Notes: a model not told the origin generated them from the letters alone. Shown: positions 46,366 through 56,267, counted from the first letter of the stretch. The stretch: 64,000 nucleotides of DNA from Burkholderiaceae bacterium (GCA_024637395.1 JAGXFG010000004.1:23836-87835); one strand, 5' to 3'. Numbers and translations: made by a program.

Positions 46366-47853
46366 CTACTTTGCCGGCCGGATCGGAACGAATGCCGCGC
46401 TGTCGCCCCGGCGCACCAGCGCCACGTGAATCTTGCGCAAATCGAGCTTCGCCACCACACCGTTGAACTGGCGCACGCCGGTCACGTCCTGGTTGTCGAT
46501 AGACAGGATGATGTCGCCAACCCTGATCCCGGCCTGTGCCGCGGGCCCCTCGACATTCTCGACCAGCACTCCACCGCGAACCCGCAAGTCCTGCCGCCGC
46601 TCCTCCGGGAGATCCGACACCGCCAGGCCGAGCTTGTTGGCCACCGGGGCCTTGGGCTTGGCCCCCGGGCCGGGACTGGCAGCACGGCTGGCGGCGCGGT
46701 CCGACGCCATCTCACCCACGGCTATCGTCAGTTCGCGCTGCGCGCCCTTGCGCCACACCTGGATCGTCGCCTTGGTGCCAGGGGCGGTTCCGCCAACCAT
46801 TCGTGGCAGGTCGCTCGAGCGCTCGATGGTCTTGCCGGCGAAGCCGACGATGATATCGCCCACTTCCAGTCCGGCGCGTTCGGCCGGGCCGTCCTGATCC
46901 ACGCTGCGCACCACCGCCCCGGCGACCTTGGGCAATCCCAGAGCTTCCGCGACATCCTTGCCCACCTCGGCAATCCCTACCCCGATCCGCCCGCGCACCA
47001 CTCGGCCGGCGGTGCGCAACTGGTCCGCCACCCGCATCGCTTCGTCAATTGGAATGGCAAACGAAATTCCCATGAATCCGCCAGTGCGGCTGTAGATCTG
47101 GGAATTGATCCCGACCGCCTCGCCGGCCATGTTGAGCAACGGTCCGCCCGAATTCCCGGGGTTGACCGCCACGTCGGTCTGGATAAAGGGGAGATACTCG
47201 CCGGTATCGCGCCCCTTGGCCGAGACAATGCCCGCGGTCACCGTGCTCTCGAGCCCGAATGGCGAGCCAATTGCCAGGACCCACTCGCCAACCCGCAGCT
47301 TGGCGGTGTCGCCGATCGGCAGGCGCGGTAAATTGGTGGCGTCGATCTTTACCAGCGCGACATCGGTGCGCCGGTCAGAGCCGATCAGTTTCCCCTTGAA
47401 CTCGCGACTATCGGTAAGCGTGACCAGGATCTCGTCGGCGCCCTCGACGACGTGATGGTTGGTGAGCACATAGCCGTCCGGAGAAATGATGAACCCGGAG
47501 GCCTGGCCGCGCGGGATTTCTTCGCCACCGCCGGGCGAAGGCACCCGCGGATGGGGCGACTGGCGCGGCGGAAAGAAGCGCTTGAAGAATTCAAACAGCG
47601 GGTCGTTCTCGTCGAGCCCCTCGGGCAGCGGCACCGATGGCATGGCGCCGCTGTGGGCACTACTAACCTTCGCCGCGGTGCGGATGTTCACCACTGCCGG
47701 CGCCGCGCGCTCGACCAAATCCGCAAAATCGGGGAACGAGCGAACCGCCGGCGCCGCACTGGTCGCGGGGGCAGCGGAAGCTGCCGGAATCCCGAATAGT
47801 CCACCCAGGGTGGCAAGGCCGCCGAACAGCAGCGAGGCAATCAGTCGTTTCAT
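46366..47853 (-). CDS. periplasmic DegP/MucD-type serine protease
   Basis: HtrA-family envelope quality-control protease, 495 residues. Signal peptide 1-27 (…SAA), trypsin-like domain with the triad His134 (TNHHVV), Asp164 (RTDVALVKI) and Ser235 (GNSGGPLLN), then two PDZ domains (about 290-370 and 410-490). A Pro/Gly-rich Q-linker-like segment (FPPRQSPHPRVPSPGGGEE) precedes the protease strand, as in DegP LA loops. ATG 47853 has GGAG 5-6 nt upstream; the frame is open further upstream but without a signal sequence. In most betaproteobacteria this gene (mucD) closes the rpoE-rseA-rseB cassette, which is missing here. Confidence 0.95.
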   Translation of the reverse strand: MKRLIASLLFGGLATLGGLFGIPAASAAPATSAAPAVRSFPDFADLVERAAPAVVNIRTAAKVSSAHSGAMPSVPLPEGLDENDPLFEFFKRFFPPRQSPHPRVPSPGGGEEIPRGQASGFIISPDGYVLTNHHVVEGADEILVTLTDSREFKGKLIGSDRRTDVALVKIDATNLPRLPIGDTAKLRVGEWVLAIGSPFGLESTVTAGIVSAKGRDTGEYLPFIQTDVAVNPGNSGGPLLNMAGEAVGINSQIYSRTGGFMGISFAIPIDEAMRVADQLRTAGRVVRGRIGVGIAEVGKDVAEALGLPKVAGAVVRSVDQDGPAERAGLEVGDIIVGFAGKTIERSSDLPRMVGGTAPGTKATIQVWRKGAQRELTIAVGEMASDRAASRAASPGPGAKPKAPVANKLGLAVSDLPEERRQDLRVRGGVLVENVEGPAAQAGIRVGDIILSIDNQDVTGVRQFNGVVAKLDLRKIHVALVRRGDSAAFVPIRPAK

Positions 47854-47924
47854 TTGGTCTCCATGTGCGACAGGCCGGGGCACCAGGTGACAAAGACTTG
47901 GCAAGCCAGTTTCAAACCCGCATT

Positions 47925-48404
47925 CTAGGCGTTCTGACCGAATTTCAAGTCCGCCGAGCGCTGACCCCGCCCCACCCAGGTCAACCAGCGCCCCAGCGCC
48001 GCCCACTGATCCGCGCCAAAGGCCGAACGTTCCAGTACCAGCCGCAGGTGCTGGCCGCGGGCAGTGCGCAGTTCCAGCCAGGCGAAACGCGCCGCGAACT
48101 GCCAGCGGTGCAACTCCACCATCTCGCCGGCAGTGCCGATGCCGTCCCCCTGCCAGCAAGTCGAGCTGTCGTCGGCCACCTGCAGGGTTCCGGGCTGAGT
48201 ACTCCAGCGCGGCCAGCGCCACAATAACGCCACCAGCGCCAGCACGGTCAATGCCCCCAGTAATGGCCAGGAAACTCCCCGGCGCCATAACTCCAGTCCA
48301 GCCAGCGCAATGGCACCGGTGCCTGCTACAGCGATCAGCAATTGGACAAAACGCAAACCCTGTCCGGAGCGTTGACCAACCTGCAATTCGAGGGCAAGAG
48401 ACAC
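47925..48404 (-). CDS. small membrane protein, YgfX-like
   Basis: 159 residues with two adjacent TM helices (about 20-40 and 45-63) followed by a soluble domain of about 90 residues (LQVADDSSTCWQGDG…). Layout and position directly behind fabF resemble the YgfX-like protein that betaproteobacteria often encode between fabF and rpoE. Function is unknown; E. coli YgfX affects cytoskeletal proteins, which should not be transferred here without evidence. ATG 48404, 28 nt after fabF. Homology call is moderate. Confidence 0.65.
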   Translation of the reverse strand: MSLALELQVGQRSGQGLRFVQLLIAVAGTGAIALAGLELWRRGVSWPLLGALTVLALVALLWRWPRWSTQPGTLQVADDSSTCWQGDGIGTAGEMVELHRWQFAARFAWLELRTARGQHLRLVLERSAFGADQWAALGRWLTWVGRGQRSADLKFGQNA

Positions 48405-48432
48405 GGGTGCGACCAGGCGCCGTAGCGGCGGC

Positions 48433-49665
48433 TCAGAAGCGGCGCAGGATCAGGGTTCCGTTGGTGCCGCCGAACCCGAAGGAATTCTTCATCGCGACGT
48501 CGATCCGCATTTCCCGCGCGGTGTTGGCGCAGTAGTCCAGATCGCACTCTGGATCCTGGTTGAAGATATTGATGGTCGGAGGCGAGATCTGGTGGTGGAG
48601 AGCGAGTGCGGTGATGACCGTTTCCAGCCCGCCGGCTCCGCCCAGCAGGTGCCCGGTCATCGACTTGGTGGAATTCACCACCAGCTTGTCGGCATGCTCT
48701 TCGAAAGCCTTCCTGATCGCGGCGGTTTCGTTCTTGTCACCCAACGGCGTCGAGGTGCCGTGCGCGTTGACGTAGCTCACCTCGTCGCGGTTGATGCCGG
48801 CACTTTTCATCGCCACGGTCATGCAGCGGGCCGGTCCATCCATGCTTGGAGTGGTGATGTGATGCGCGTCAGCGGTCATCGCGAAGCCGCTCAACTCGGC
48901 ATAGATCCTGGCGCCACGCGCGCGGGCATGCTCGAGCTCCTCGAGGACCATTACGCCGGCACCCTCGCCAAGTACGAAACCATCGCGATCCCGATCCCAA
49001 GGCCGGCTGGCGGTCTCGGGATCATCGTTGCGGGTGGAGAGCGCCCGGGCCGCACAGAAACCGGCAACGCCCAGCGGCGAAACCGTCCCTTCCGCTCCGC
49101 CGGCGAGCATCATGTCGGCGTCGCCATATTCGATCAGGCGTGCCGCGATCCCGATACTGTGCAGGCCGGTCGCGCATGCCGTGGTCACCGACAGGTTCGG
49201 GCCGCGCAGGTTGCACATGATCGAGAGCTGGCCGGAAATCAGATTGATGATCGTGCCGGGAACGAAGAACGGCGATACCCGCCGCACCCCCCGCTCGCGC
49301 AGTTCGGTGTGGGTTTCCTCGATCAGCGGCAACCCGCCGATGCCAGAGCCAACGATCGTGCCAATGCGATCGGCATTTTCTTCGGTGACCTCGATCCCGC
49401 TGTCGCGCAAGGCCTGAACCCCGGCCGCGACGCCGTAATGGATGAAGCGATCGAAGTGCCGCGCCTCCTTGGCCGGCATGTAGACGCTGATGTCGAAGTC
49501 GCGGACCTCGCCAGCGATGCGGGTCGGGAACGACGACGCGTCAAAGCGGGTCAACGCACCAATGCCGGAGCGCCCGGCGATGATGTTGTCCCAGGCACTC
49601 GCCACGTCGTTGCCGACCGGCGAAACGACTCCCAGCCCGGTGATGACTACCCTGCGGCGCGACAT
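48433..49665 (-). CDS. fabF: beta-ketoacyl-[ACP] synthase II
   Basis: Elongates acyl-ACP with malonyl-ACP; required for making cis-vaccenate. 410 residues, thiolase fold, with Cys in TTACATGLHSIG, His in NAHGTSTPLGD and His in KSMTGHLLGGAGG (Cys-His-His triad), and NSFGFGGTNG at the C-terminus. ATG 49665 chosen (MSRRRVVITGLG); an in-frame GTG two codons earlier is possible. Lies 18 nt behind acpP, the universal acpP-fabF pair. Confidence 0.97.
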   Translation of the reverse strand: MSRRRVVITGLGVVSPVGNDVASAWDNIIAGRSGIGALTRFDASSFPTRIAGEVRDFDISVYMPAKEARHFDRFIHYGVAAGVQALRDSGIEVTEENADRIGTIVGSGIGGLPLIEETHTELRERGVRRVSPFFVPGTIINLISGQLSIMCNLRGPNLSVTTACATGLHSIGIAARLIEYGDADMMLAGGAEGTVSPLGVAGFCAARALSTRNDDPETASRPWDRDRDGFVLGEGAGVMVLEELEHARARGARIYAELSGFAMTADAHHITTPSMDGPARCMTVAMKSAGINRDEVSYVNAHGTSTPLGDKNETAAIRKAFEEHADKLVVNSTKSMTGHLLGGAGGLETVITALALHHQISPPTINIFNQDPECDLDYCANTAREMRIDVAMKNSFGFGGTNGTLILRRF

Positions 49666-49683
49666 CAGCACTAGCCCCGCAGA

Positions 49684-49923
49684 TCAGGGCTTCGCGTGGG
49701 CCGTGACGTAATCGATGGCCTGCTGAACCGTGGTGATCTTCTCCGCGTCCTCGTCGGGAATCTCGGTCTCGAACTCGTCTTCCAGAGCCATCACCAGTTC
49801 CACCGTGTCGAGCGAATCAGCACCGAGATCGTCCACGAAGGCCGATTCGGTCTTGACGTCTGCCTCGTTTACCCCCAACTGCTCGGCAACAATTTTTTTG
49901 ACCCGTTGCTCGATATTTTCCAT
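49684..49923 (-). CDS. acpP: acyl carrier protein
   Basis: 79-residue acidic four-helix protein carrying growing acyl chains. The phosphopantetheine Ser lies in the invariant [16 protein letters not shown] motif (Ser near residue 37). N-terminus [18 protein letters not shown] is typical. A good ribosome site (TAGGAG) lies about 8 nt upstream. Has a 137-nt leader gap from fabG with a possible own promoter, in keeping with its very high expression. Confidence 0.98.
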   Translation of the reverse strand: MENIEQRVKKIVAEQLGVNEADVKTESAFVDDLGADSLDTVELVMALEDEFETEIPDEDAEKITTVQQAIDYVTAHAKP

Positions 49924-49994
49924 TTGTGAAAGCTCCTAGGATTCAAGGTCCGCGCTGCCGTCCAGAGGTGCTGGCGACAACTCGATGCGGGCGG

Positions 49995-50000
49995 ATTGTA
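49995..50000 (-). promoter_or_regulatory. candidate -10 box of acpP
   Basis: TACAAT on the minus strand, 71 nt upstream of the acpP ATG, within the only sizeable gap of the fab cluster. The -35 region (CACGTC at 17 bp) is poor. E. coli also has an acpP promoter in this gap. Confidence 0.35.
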
Positions 50001-50060
50001 ACAGTTTGACCGAAGGCGACGTGGTCGCGCAAGCGCAGCATGGGGCCAGCCAGCGGGTAC

Positions 50061-50807
50061 TCATTGCAGGTACATCCCGCCGTTCACATTCAGGCTGACA
50101 CCGGTGATGTAGGCCGCGCCGGGCGAGGCGAGAAACGCCACCGCACTGGCAACGTCCTGCGGCGCGCCGAAGCGTCCGGCAGGAATCTGCTGCTGCAGCG
50201 CCGCCACCTGCTCGGGAGATAGTTCGCGGGTCATGTCGGTATCGATAAAACCCGGCGCGACGCAGTTGACGGTGATGTTGCGGCTCGCCAGTTCCAGTGC
50301 CAGGGCGCGACTCATTCCGGCCACGCCCGCCTTGGCAGCGGCGTAGTTGGCCTGCCCCGCATTGCCGCTGGCGCCGACCACCGAGGTAATGTTGATGATG
50401 CGCCCATGGCGCGCCTTCATCATCGCACGCATAACCAGGCGGCTGAGCCGAAAGACCGCCCCGAGGTTGGTATCGATTACCGCCTGCCAGTCCTCGTCCT
50501 TCATGCGGATCGCAAGGTTGTCGCGGGTAATCCCGGCATTGTTGACCAGGATCGACACCGCGCCATACTCGGCGGCGATCGCCGTTACCAGGGACTCGCA
50601 ACCGGCGGCATCGGTGACGTCGAGCAGCGCGCCCCGTCCGCCGCAGCCGGCTCCCTTGAGCGCTGCCGAAATTGCCGCCGCGCCCGCCTCGCTGGTCGCC
50701 GTACCGATCACGACTGCGCCCTGGGCGCCCAGTTCCAGCGCGATCGCCCGGCCGATGCCACGCGACGCCCCGGTGACGAGCGCAATCTGGCCAGATAGAC
50801 TGCTCAT
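50061..50807 (-). CDS. fabG: 3-oxoacyl-[ACP] reductase
   Basis: NADPH-dependent reduction of 3-oxoacyl-ACP, 248 residues, SDR fold. TGASRGIGRAIALEL binds NADPH; the NNAG motif is present; catalytic Ser in ITSVVGASGN and Tyr/Lys in QANYAAAKAGV; C-terminal VNGGMYLQ. Starts at ATG 50807, overlapping the fabD stop by 4 nt. Confidence 0.97.
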   Translation of the reverse strand: MSSLSGQIALVTGASRGIGRAIALELGAQGAVVIGTATSEAGAAAISAALKGAGCGGRGALLDVTDAAGCESLVTAIAAEYGAVSILVNNAGITRDNLAIRMKDEDWQAVIDTNLGAVFRLSRLVMRAMMKARHGRIINITSVVGASGNAGQANYAAAKAGVAGMSRALALELASRNITVNCVAPGFIDTDMTRELSPEQVAALQQQIPAGRFGAPQDVASAVAFLASPGAAYITGVSLNVNGGMYLQ

Positions 50808-51742
50808 GCCTGTCCCCTCAGTGCCGTTTCCAGCGAAGCGGCGTCATAGACGGCACTGACCGGCATTTCACGGTCAATCCGTCCGATCAACCCGGTCAGC
50901 ACCTTGCCGGGCCCGAATTCGATCACCCGCGTGGCGCCCAGTTCGCGCAAGCGCCGCACCACTTCCACCCAGCGTACCGGGCGATAGGCCTGGCGCACCA
51001 GCGCGTCACAAATGCGTCCCGGATCGGTCTCGACCGCCACGTCGACGTTGTTTACCAGGGTCATGCCCGGGGCACGCACTTCGAGCCCTGCCAACGCCTG
51101 CGCCAGCCGCTCCCCGGCCGGGCGCAGCAGGCTCGAATGAAACGGTGCCGAAACTGCCAGGAGCAGTGCGCGCTTGGCGCCCAGCTCGCGGGCATGTTGA
51201 CAGGCGCGCTCCACTGCCGCCTTGTGGCCCGCGATCACGACCTGTGCCGGGGCGTTGAAATTGGCCGGTTCGACCACTTCGCCCGGATGATCGGCAACGG
51301 CCAGGGCGCAGGCGCGCTCGACTGCCGCGTCATCGAGACCGAGGATCGCAGCCATCGAACCCGTTCCGACCGGCACGGCTTCCTGCATTGCCTGGGCCCG
51401 CAGCCGCACCAGCGGGACTGCGTCGCGGACCGCGAGCGAGCCGGCAGCCACCAGCGCGGTGTACTCACCCAGGCTGTGCCCGGCCACGATTGAGCCTTCG
51501 GCGCCACCAGCGGCGCGCCACGCGAGGTAACAGGCGTAGCCGGCCAGCAGCATCGCCGGCTGGGTGTTGACGGTGAGCGCCAGATCCTCGGCCGGGCCGC
51601 TATGGATCCGCTCCGACAATGGTTCACCCAGGGCCGCGTCCGCGCCCGCGATCATCGCGCGCACGCTCGGAATCTGCGCGAATGCATCGAGCATCCCGAC
51701 CGCTTGCGAACCCTGTCCCGGAAACACGCATGCCAAGCTCAT
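50804..51742 (-). CDS. fabD: malonyl-CoA:ACP transacylase
   Basis: Loads malonyl groups on ACP. 312 residues with FPGQGSQAVGML near the N-terminus, nucleophile Ser in AGHSLGEYTALV, and catalytic His in VSAPFHSSLL. C-terminal EFGPGKVLTGLIGRI is family-typical. ATG 51742; 20 nt behind fabH and 4-nt overlap with fabG. Confidence 0.97.
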   Translation of the reverse strand: MSLACVFPGQGSQAVGMLDAFAQIPSVRAMIAGADAALGEPLSERIHSGPAEDLALTVNTQPAMLLAGYACYLAWRAAGGAEGSIVAGHSLGEYTALVAAGSLAVRDAVPLVRLRAQAMQEAVPVGTGSMAAILGLDDAAVERACALAVADHPGEVVEPANFNAPAQVVIAGHKAAVERACQHARELGAKRALLLAVSAPFHSSLLRPAGERLAQALAGLEVRAPGMTLVNNVDVAVETDPGRICDALVRQAYRPVRWVEVVRRLRELGATRVIEFGPGKVLTGLIGRIDREMPVSAVYDAASLETALRGQA

Positions 51743-51762
51743 CTGTCGCCGCTCCTCTTGCC

Positions 51763-52740
51763 TCAGATCTGAACCAGCGCCGCACCCCAGGTAAAGCCGC
51801 CGCCTACCCCTTCGAGCAGAACGTACTGGCCGGGCTTGATGCGTCCGTCCCGCGTCGCCTGGTCGAGCGCCAGTGGCACCGAAGCCGCCGAGGTGTTGGC
51901 GTGCTGGCCGACAGTGACGACCACCCGTTCGCTGGGGATGCCCATGCGTTTAGCGGTTGCGTCAAGGATACGCACATTGGCCTGATGCGGAATCAGCCAG
52001 TCGACCTGGTCGAGCGTCATGCCCGCCGCGGCAACGGTCTCGCGGCCCACGGCGTCAAGCACCACTACCGCCAGCTTGAATACCGCCTGTCCGTTCATCG
52101 TCAGGTAGGGGTGACCGACGATCTCGCCGCCGCTGATCTTGCCAGTGGTGCAAAGCACGTCTCCCTGGCGGCCGTCGGCGTGCAGTCGGGCGGCCAGCAC
52201 GCCGGGACGGGTATCGGCGGCAAGCACGACCGCTCCGGCACCGTCGCCGAACAGGACACAGGTCGAACGATCGTTCCAGTCGAGAATATGCGAGAAGACC
52301 TCGGCCCCGATCACCAGCGCGCGATTGGCGATTCCGGTCCGAATCATGGCGTCGGCGGTCGCGAGCGCGTAGACGAAGCCACTGCAGACCGCCTGCACGT
52401 CGAAGGCCGCGCCGCCAGGCGCGTCCAGCTCCTTTTGGATCAGGCACGCGGTGCTCGGAAAAACGTAGTCCGGGGTCGAGGTGGCGACGATGATCAGGTC
52501 GATCTCGCTGGCCGCCATCCCGGCAACGGCCAGTGCCTGGCGCGCCGCCTGGGTGCCGAGCTGGCTGCTGGTGACGCCGGGGCCGACGAAGTGGCGCTGG
52601 CGAATCCCGGTGCGCGAGACAATCCACTCATCGGAACTCTGGACCCCGCGCTCGGCCAGCCGGCTGACCAATTCGGCATTGCTGACCGGTTCACCCGGCA
52701 AACTGCTGCCGGTTCCCACGATGCGCGAAAAGCGATTCAT
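51763..52740 (-). CDS. fabH: beta-ketoacyl-[ACP] synthase III
   Basis: Starts fatty-acid synthesis by condensing acetyl-CoA with malonyl-ACP. 325 residues. Catalytic Cys in [13 protein letters not shown], His in [11 protein letters not shown] and the C-terminal [14 protein letters not shown] with the Asn/Gly region. N-terminal [16 protein letters not shown] is typical. ATG 52740 overlaps the plsX stop by 4 nt. Confidence 0.97.
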   Translation of the reverse strand: MNRFSRIVGTGSSLPGEPVSNAELVSRLAERGVQSSDEWIVSRTGIRQRHFVGPGVTSSQLGTQAARQALAVAGMAASEIDLIIVATSTPDYVFPSTACLIQKELDAPGGAAFDVQAVCSGFVYALATADAMIRTGIANRALVIGAEVFSHILDWNDRSTCVLFGDGAGAVVLAADTRPGVLAARLHADGRQGDVLCTTGKISGGEIVGHPYLTMNGQAVFKLAVVVLDAVGRETVAAAGMTLDQVDWLIPHQANVRILDATAKRMGIPSERVVVTVGQHANTSAASVPLALDQATRDGRIKPGQYVLLEGVGGGFTWGAALVQI

Positions 52741-53816
52741 TGCTCTGGACCTGGTTGCGGTGCCGGAGCGGCAGCTTGATCGCCAGCCGCGGCTTCGATA
52801 TCTGCGGCCACTTCGTGCCTGGGCATTGCCTGTTCGATGCGCGCCAGCAGTCCGTTGCGGGCCGCGTCGTAGGCGCGGCGCAGCGCGAACTCGAAGGCAA
52901 AGGCATCGGCCGAGCCGTGACTCTTCACCACCACCCCACGCAACCCGACCAGCGCCGCACCGTTGTAGCGGCGGTGGTCGAGCCGTGCCTTGAAGCGGCG
53001 CAGCACCGGATACGAGATCACCGCCATCAGGCGGGTGAAGATATGGCGCTCGTATTCCTCGCGAATGAATCCGCCCAGCAACTGCGCCAATCCTTCCGAC
53101 GCCTTGAGTGCCACGTTGCCGACGAAGCCGTCGCAGACCACGACGTCGACCGTGCCTTTGTAGATATCGTTGCCTTCAACGTTGCCGCGAAAGTTCAAGC
53201 CGCTGCCGCGCAGCAGCGCGGCCGCGAGGCGCACATTCTCGTTGCCCTTGATGAGTTCCTCGCCCACGTTGAGCAGTCCGACGGTCGGCTGTTCACGGTT
53301 TTCAAGGGCGGTGACCAGGGCGCTGCCCATGATCGCGAATTGCAGCAGGTGCTCCGGCGCGCAATCGACGTTGGCGCCGAGATCGAGCATGGTCGTCGTC
53401 AGCCCGAGCTGATTTGGCAGCTGGCTGGCGATCGCCGGCCGATCGATGCCCGGCAACATCCGCAACACGTAGCGGGCGATTGCCATCAGCGCACCGGTAT
53501 TGCCAGCGCTCAGGCAGGCGTCGGCCTCGCCGGACTTGACCGCCTCGATCGCCAAGCGCATCGACGAACCCTTGCGGCCCCGCAAGGCGCTCGCCGGCGA
53601 CTCGTCCATGGCGATGACTTCGGTGGCGTGCACGATCGACACCCGATCGCTAGCCGACCCATTGTGCTTGGCCAGCGCGCTCCGGATTTCAGGCTCGCGG
53701 CCGACCAGCAGCAGGTGGACGTCCGGGACATGGGCGAGGAAACTCAGCGCCGCCGGAATCGTGACCGACAACCCGTGGTCTCCACCCATGCAGTCAATGG
53801 AAATGCGGACGGTCAT
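52737..53816 (-). CDS. plsX: phosphate acyltransferase PlsX
   Basis: Converts acyl-ACP to acyl-phosphate for phospholipid synthesis, linking fatty-acid and membrane synthesis. 359 residues from ATG 53816 ([15 protein letters not shown]), close to the E. coli 356; longer starts at 53846 or 53876 are possible but not conserved. Motifs: [43 protein letters not shown] and [21 protein letters not shown]-terminal Ala/Pro-rich tail is present. First lipid gene after rpmF. Confidence 0.95.
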   Translation of the reverse strand: MTVRISIDCMGGDHGLSVTIPAALSFLAHVPDVHLLLVGREPEIRSALAKHNGSASDRVSIVHATEVIAMDESPASALRGRKGSSMRLAIEAVKSGEADACLSAGNTGALMAIARYVLRMLPGIDRPAIASQLPNQLGLTTTMLDLGANVDCAPEHLLQFAIMGSALVTALENREQPTVGLLNVGEELIKGNENVRLAAALLRGSGLNFRGNVEGNDIYKGTVDVVVCDGFVGNVALKASEGLAQLLGGFIREEYERHIFTRLMAVISYPVLRRFKARLDHRRYNGAALVGLRGVVVKSHGSADAFAFEFALRRAYDAARNGLLARIEQAMPRHEVAADIEAAAGDQAAAPAPQPGPEQ

Positions 53817-53928
53817 GGTTTTCGCAGGCGTACTCTGCGCGGACATCGCAACGGCACGGCGGCCCGAGAGTGCCACCCTGCTTCACCCCCCAACCTCGGC
53901 GTTCCGCTGAGGGAGCGCCCGGTTGCGC

Positions 53929-54111
53929 CTATTCGTCGCTCTTGGTGGCGACGACCTTCTTGCCGCGATAGAAACCGTTCGGGCTGACGTGGTGACGCAG
54001 ATGCACCTCCCCCGTTGTCGGCTCGGTAGCGAGCGGCGGGTTGGAGAGGGAATCGTGGGCGCGGCGCATGCCGCGCTTGGACGCAGATTTCTTGTTTTGC
54101 TGGACGGCCAT
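53929..54111 (-). CDS. rpmF: 50S ribosomal protein L32
   Basis: 60-residue basic ribosomal protein starting [20 protein letters not shown]. It lacks the four-Cys zinc ribbon seen in some lineages (no Cys at all), as is normal for proteobacterial L32. ATG 54111 with GGGAG about 11 nt upstream. Between yceD and plsX, the conserved order linking ribosome and lipid synthesis. Confidence 0.97.
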   Translation of the reverse strand: MAVQQNKKSASKRGMRRAHDSLSNPPLATEPTTGEVHLRHHVSPNGFYRGKKVVATKSDE

Positions 54112-54226
54112 GGAATGGTCTCCCTGAATAAATGGCAACTTTCAATTGTATCAAGCCCCGGACTTCTGCGCACGATGCCATCAAATCACCAGTCCGGGCG
54201 CCCGACCCCCTGGATTGCGCCGGCAC

Positions 54227-54760
54227 CTACTGCACCCCACCCGGGCTGCCCTTCTTGAGGCTCGCCAGCGCAGCCAGAGCGCCGGAGGATTCAGCCTCGG
54301 GCTCGTCATCCTCATCGTGCCACCGCCCCGGCACCTCGCATTGATCATGCCGCGCCAGCGGTGGCAACGCCATGATCGCCTCATCCTCGATCAGCTCGAG
54401 CAGATCGAAACGCCGGCTGCCGGCGATGACGTCGATCTCGGGCTCCTGCTCGTCGAGCCGGGCAGCGCTGGCCTCGTCGCCGACGATGCGCAAGGTCCGG
54501 TCGACCGCCAGATCCACCGCTACCGGTTCGAGACAATTGACGCAAGTAAGCATCGGCCGGGCGCTGGCCAGCACGCGCAGCATCATCACCTCGGAGCCGC
54601 CGGCGGGTCGCTCGACCCAGCCCCGTGACTCCCAGGCGAGGGTGCCAGTTTCGCTCGCCAGCAGCGATGCGAGCCGCGGCAATGCCGCGTACTGCAGTTC
54701 ACCCCGATCCTCGCCGAGCGCCCGGATCCAGGCAAAGATGTCGATCGTCCTCTGGTCCAT
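54227..54760 (-). CDS. yceD: YceD/DUF177 family protein
   Basis: 177 residues. DUF177 core with LTCVNCLEPVAVDLAVDRTL (the conserved Cys pair) and ARHDQCEVPGRWHDEDDEPE; acidic C-terminal tail. Genetically tied to rpmF and, in plants, to 23S rRNA accumulation, so a ribosome-assembly role is likely; the biochemical activity is unknown. ATG 54760 has GGGAGG 5-6 nt upstream. First gene of the yceD-rpmF-plsX-fab operon; divergent from maf across 71 nt with TATGAT as a possible -10. Confidence 0.92.
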   Translation of the reverse strand: MDQRTIDIFAWIRALGEDRGELQYAALPRLASLLASETGTLAWESRGWVERPAGGSEVMMLRVLASARPMLTCVNCLEPVAVDLAVDRTLRIVGDEASAARLDEQEPEIDVIAGSRRFDLLELIEDEAIMALPPLARHDQCEVPGRWHDEDDEPEAESSGALAALASLKKGSPGGVQ

Positions 54761-54831
54761 CACCGCCTCCCAACCGCTATCATAGCCACCCACCCCCGAA
54801 GTCCACCATTTACCATTGCAGGGTAAACGAC

Positions 54832-55461
54832 TTGGATCAACCCGCCCCAGTCCCGTCGCAGTCCTACCGAGATCTGATTCTCGCCTCTGGCTCGCGCTAC
54901 CGCCAGGAACTGCTCGAACGACTGCGACTGGAATTTTCGGTAATCGTCCCTGCGATCGACGAATCACCGCTCGCTGACGAGGTCCCGTGGGCGTTGGCCG
55001 AGCGCCTGGCGCTGGCCAAGGCCGCGGCGGTGGCGGCACGCCATCCTGCGGCGCTCGTGATCGGCTCGGACCAGGTCGCGACCATCGATGGCAGGGACAT
55101 CGTAGGCAAACCGGGGACCCACGAGCGCGCCGTGGCGCAACTGCGCTCCGCCTCTGGCCGTGCAATGGCCTTTTACACCGCGGTCGCGGTGGTCTGCGGC
55201 GCCAGCGGCTTTCGCGAGATCGTCACCGTGCCGACCACGGTGCGCTTCCGGACTCTCTCGACCGAACTGATCGAGGCCTACCTGCACGCCGAGACGCCCT
55301 ACGACTGCGCCGGATCGGCCAAGTGCGAGGGCCTCGGGGCGACGCTGCTCGAATCGATCGAAGGGCCCGACCCGAGCGCACTGATCGGTCTGCCGCTGAT
55401 CGAGCTGTGCCGGATGCTGGCCAGGGCCGGGATGCCCGTCCTCCCCGGCATCACGCCATGA
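54832..55461 (+). CDS. maf: Maf-family nucleotide pyrophosphatase (YceF type)
   Basis: House-cleaning nucleoside triphosphate pyrophosphatase of the m7GTP/YceF branch. 209 residues with ILASGSRYRQELLERLRLEF, DESPLADE, VIGSDQVATIDGRDIVGKPG and YDCAGSAKCEGLG. The start is TTG 54832: no ATG or GTG fits, and AGGG lies about 8 nt upstream. An inverted repeat TTTACC-N7-GGTAAA (54809-54827) sits directly on the ribosome site and could regulate this or the divergent yceD operon. Shares ATGA with the following methyltransferase. Confidence 0.92.
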   Translation: MDQPAPVPSQSYRDLILASGSRYRQELLERLRLEFSVIVPAIDESPLADEVPWALAERLALAKAAAVAARHPAALVIGSDQVATIDGRDIVGKPGTHERAVAQLRSASGRAMAFYTAVAVVCGASGFREIVTVPTTVRFRTLSTELIEAYLHAETPYDCAGSAKCEGLGATLLESIEGPDPSALIGLPLIELCRMLARAGMPVLPGITP

Positions 55462-56267
55462 GCACCGCGCCCGGGCGCCTCTGGCTCGTCCCCTCACCGA
55501 TCGGTGCGCCCGACGAAGCCGACCAGGTACTGCCGGCGGCCACCCTCGCGGCAATCGCCACTCTGGAGGTGTTCGTAGCCGAGAACGCCAAGAGCGCGCG
55601 GGCCTTTCTGCGGGGTTTGAAGCTCGCCCGGCCGTTGCAGGAAATCGAGATGCTGGAGTGGAACGAACACAGCCGGGCCGAAGATCTGCCACGGGTGCTC
55701 GCGCCACTGCTCGCCGGGCGCGATGTCGGGCTGATTTCGGAAGCTGGCTGCCCTGCCGTCGCTGACCCTGGCGCCGACCTGGTGGCAGCGGCGCACGCCC
55801 AGGGCATTGAAGTGCGGCCGCTCATCGGCCCCAGTTCACTGCTGCTGGCGCTGATGGCCTCCGGGCTGAACGGCCAGCGGTTCAGCTTCGCCGGCTACCT
55901 GCCGGTCGACTCCGGCGAGCGCGGCGCGCCAATCACGGCCTGCGAGCGCCGCTCGGCGCTCGGCGACGAAACCGTGCTGTTGATCGAAACGCCCTATCGC
56001 AATCGCCAGATGATGGAGGCCCTGCTGGCGCACTTGCATCCCGACACCAGGCTGCTGGTTGCCATCGGCCTGACCCTGCCCGAGCAGCGCATCATCATGC
56101 GCAGCGTGCGCGAACTACGCGCCGACCCACCCGAACTGCCGCGGACGCCAACGGTCTTCGGCCTGCTCGCCAGGCGCATCGCCCAGCCGGCGCCGTTATC
56201 CGCCGGGCCTGCGGCCAGGAACCCGCGCCCGGGCCGATCGCGCAACGCGCGGCAACGCCGCCCCTAG
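55458..56267 (+). CDS. SAM-dependent methyltransferase, RsmI/tetrapyrrole-methylase family
   Basis: 269 residues. N-terminal LWLVPSPIGAPDEADQVLP, AENAKSARAFLRGL, LISEAGCPAVADPGADLVAAAH and LIGPSSLLLALMASGLNGQ are the SAM-binding loops of the RsmI-like (YraL) family that 2'-O-methylates 16S rRNA C1402. This is the shorter paralogue often next to maf in betaproteobacteria, so rRNA may not be its target. A basic, Pro/Arg-rich tail ends the protein. ATG 55458 overlaps maf by 4 nt; its stop overlaps the convergent sppA stop by 4 nt. Confidence 0.88.
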   Translation: MSTAPGRLWLVPSPIGAPDEADQVLPAATLAAIATLEVFVAENAKSARAFLRGLKLARPLQEIEMLEWNEHSRAEDLPRVLAPLLAGRDVGLISEAGCPAVADPGADLVAAAHAQGIEVRPLIGPSSLLLALMASGLNGQRFSFAGYLPVDSGERGAPITACERRSALGDETVLLIETPYRNRQMMEALLAHLHPDTRLLVAIGLTLPEQRIIMRSVRELRADPPELPRTPTVFGLLARRIAQPAPLSAGPAARNPRPGRSRNARQRRP

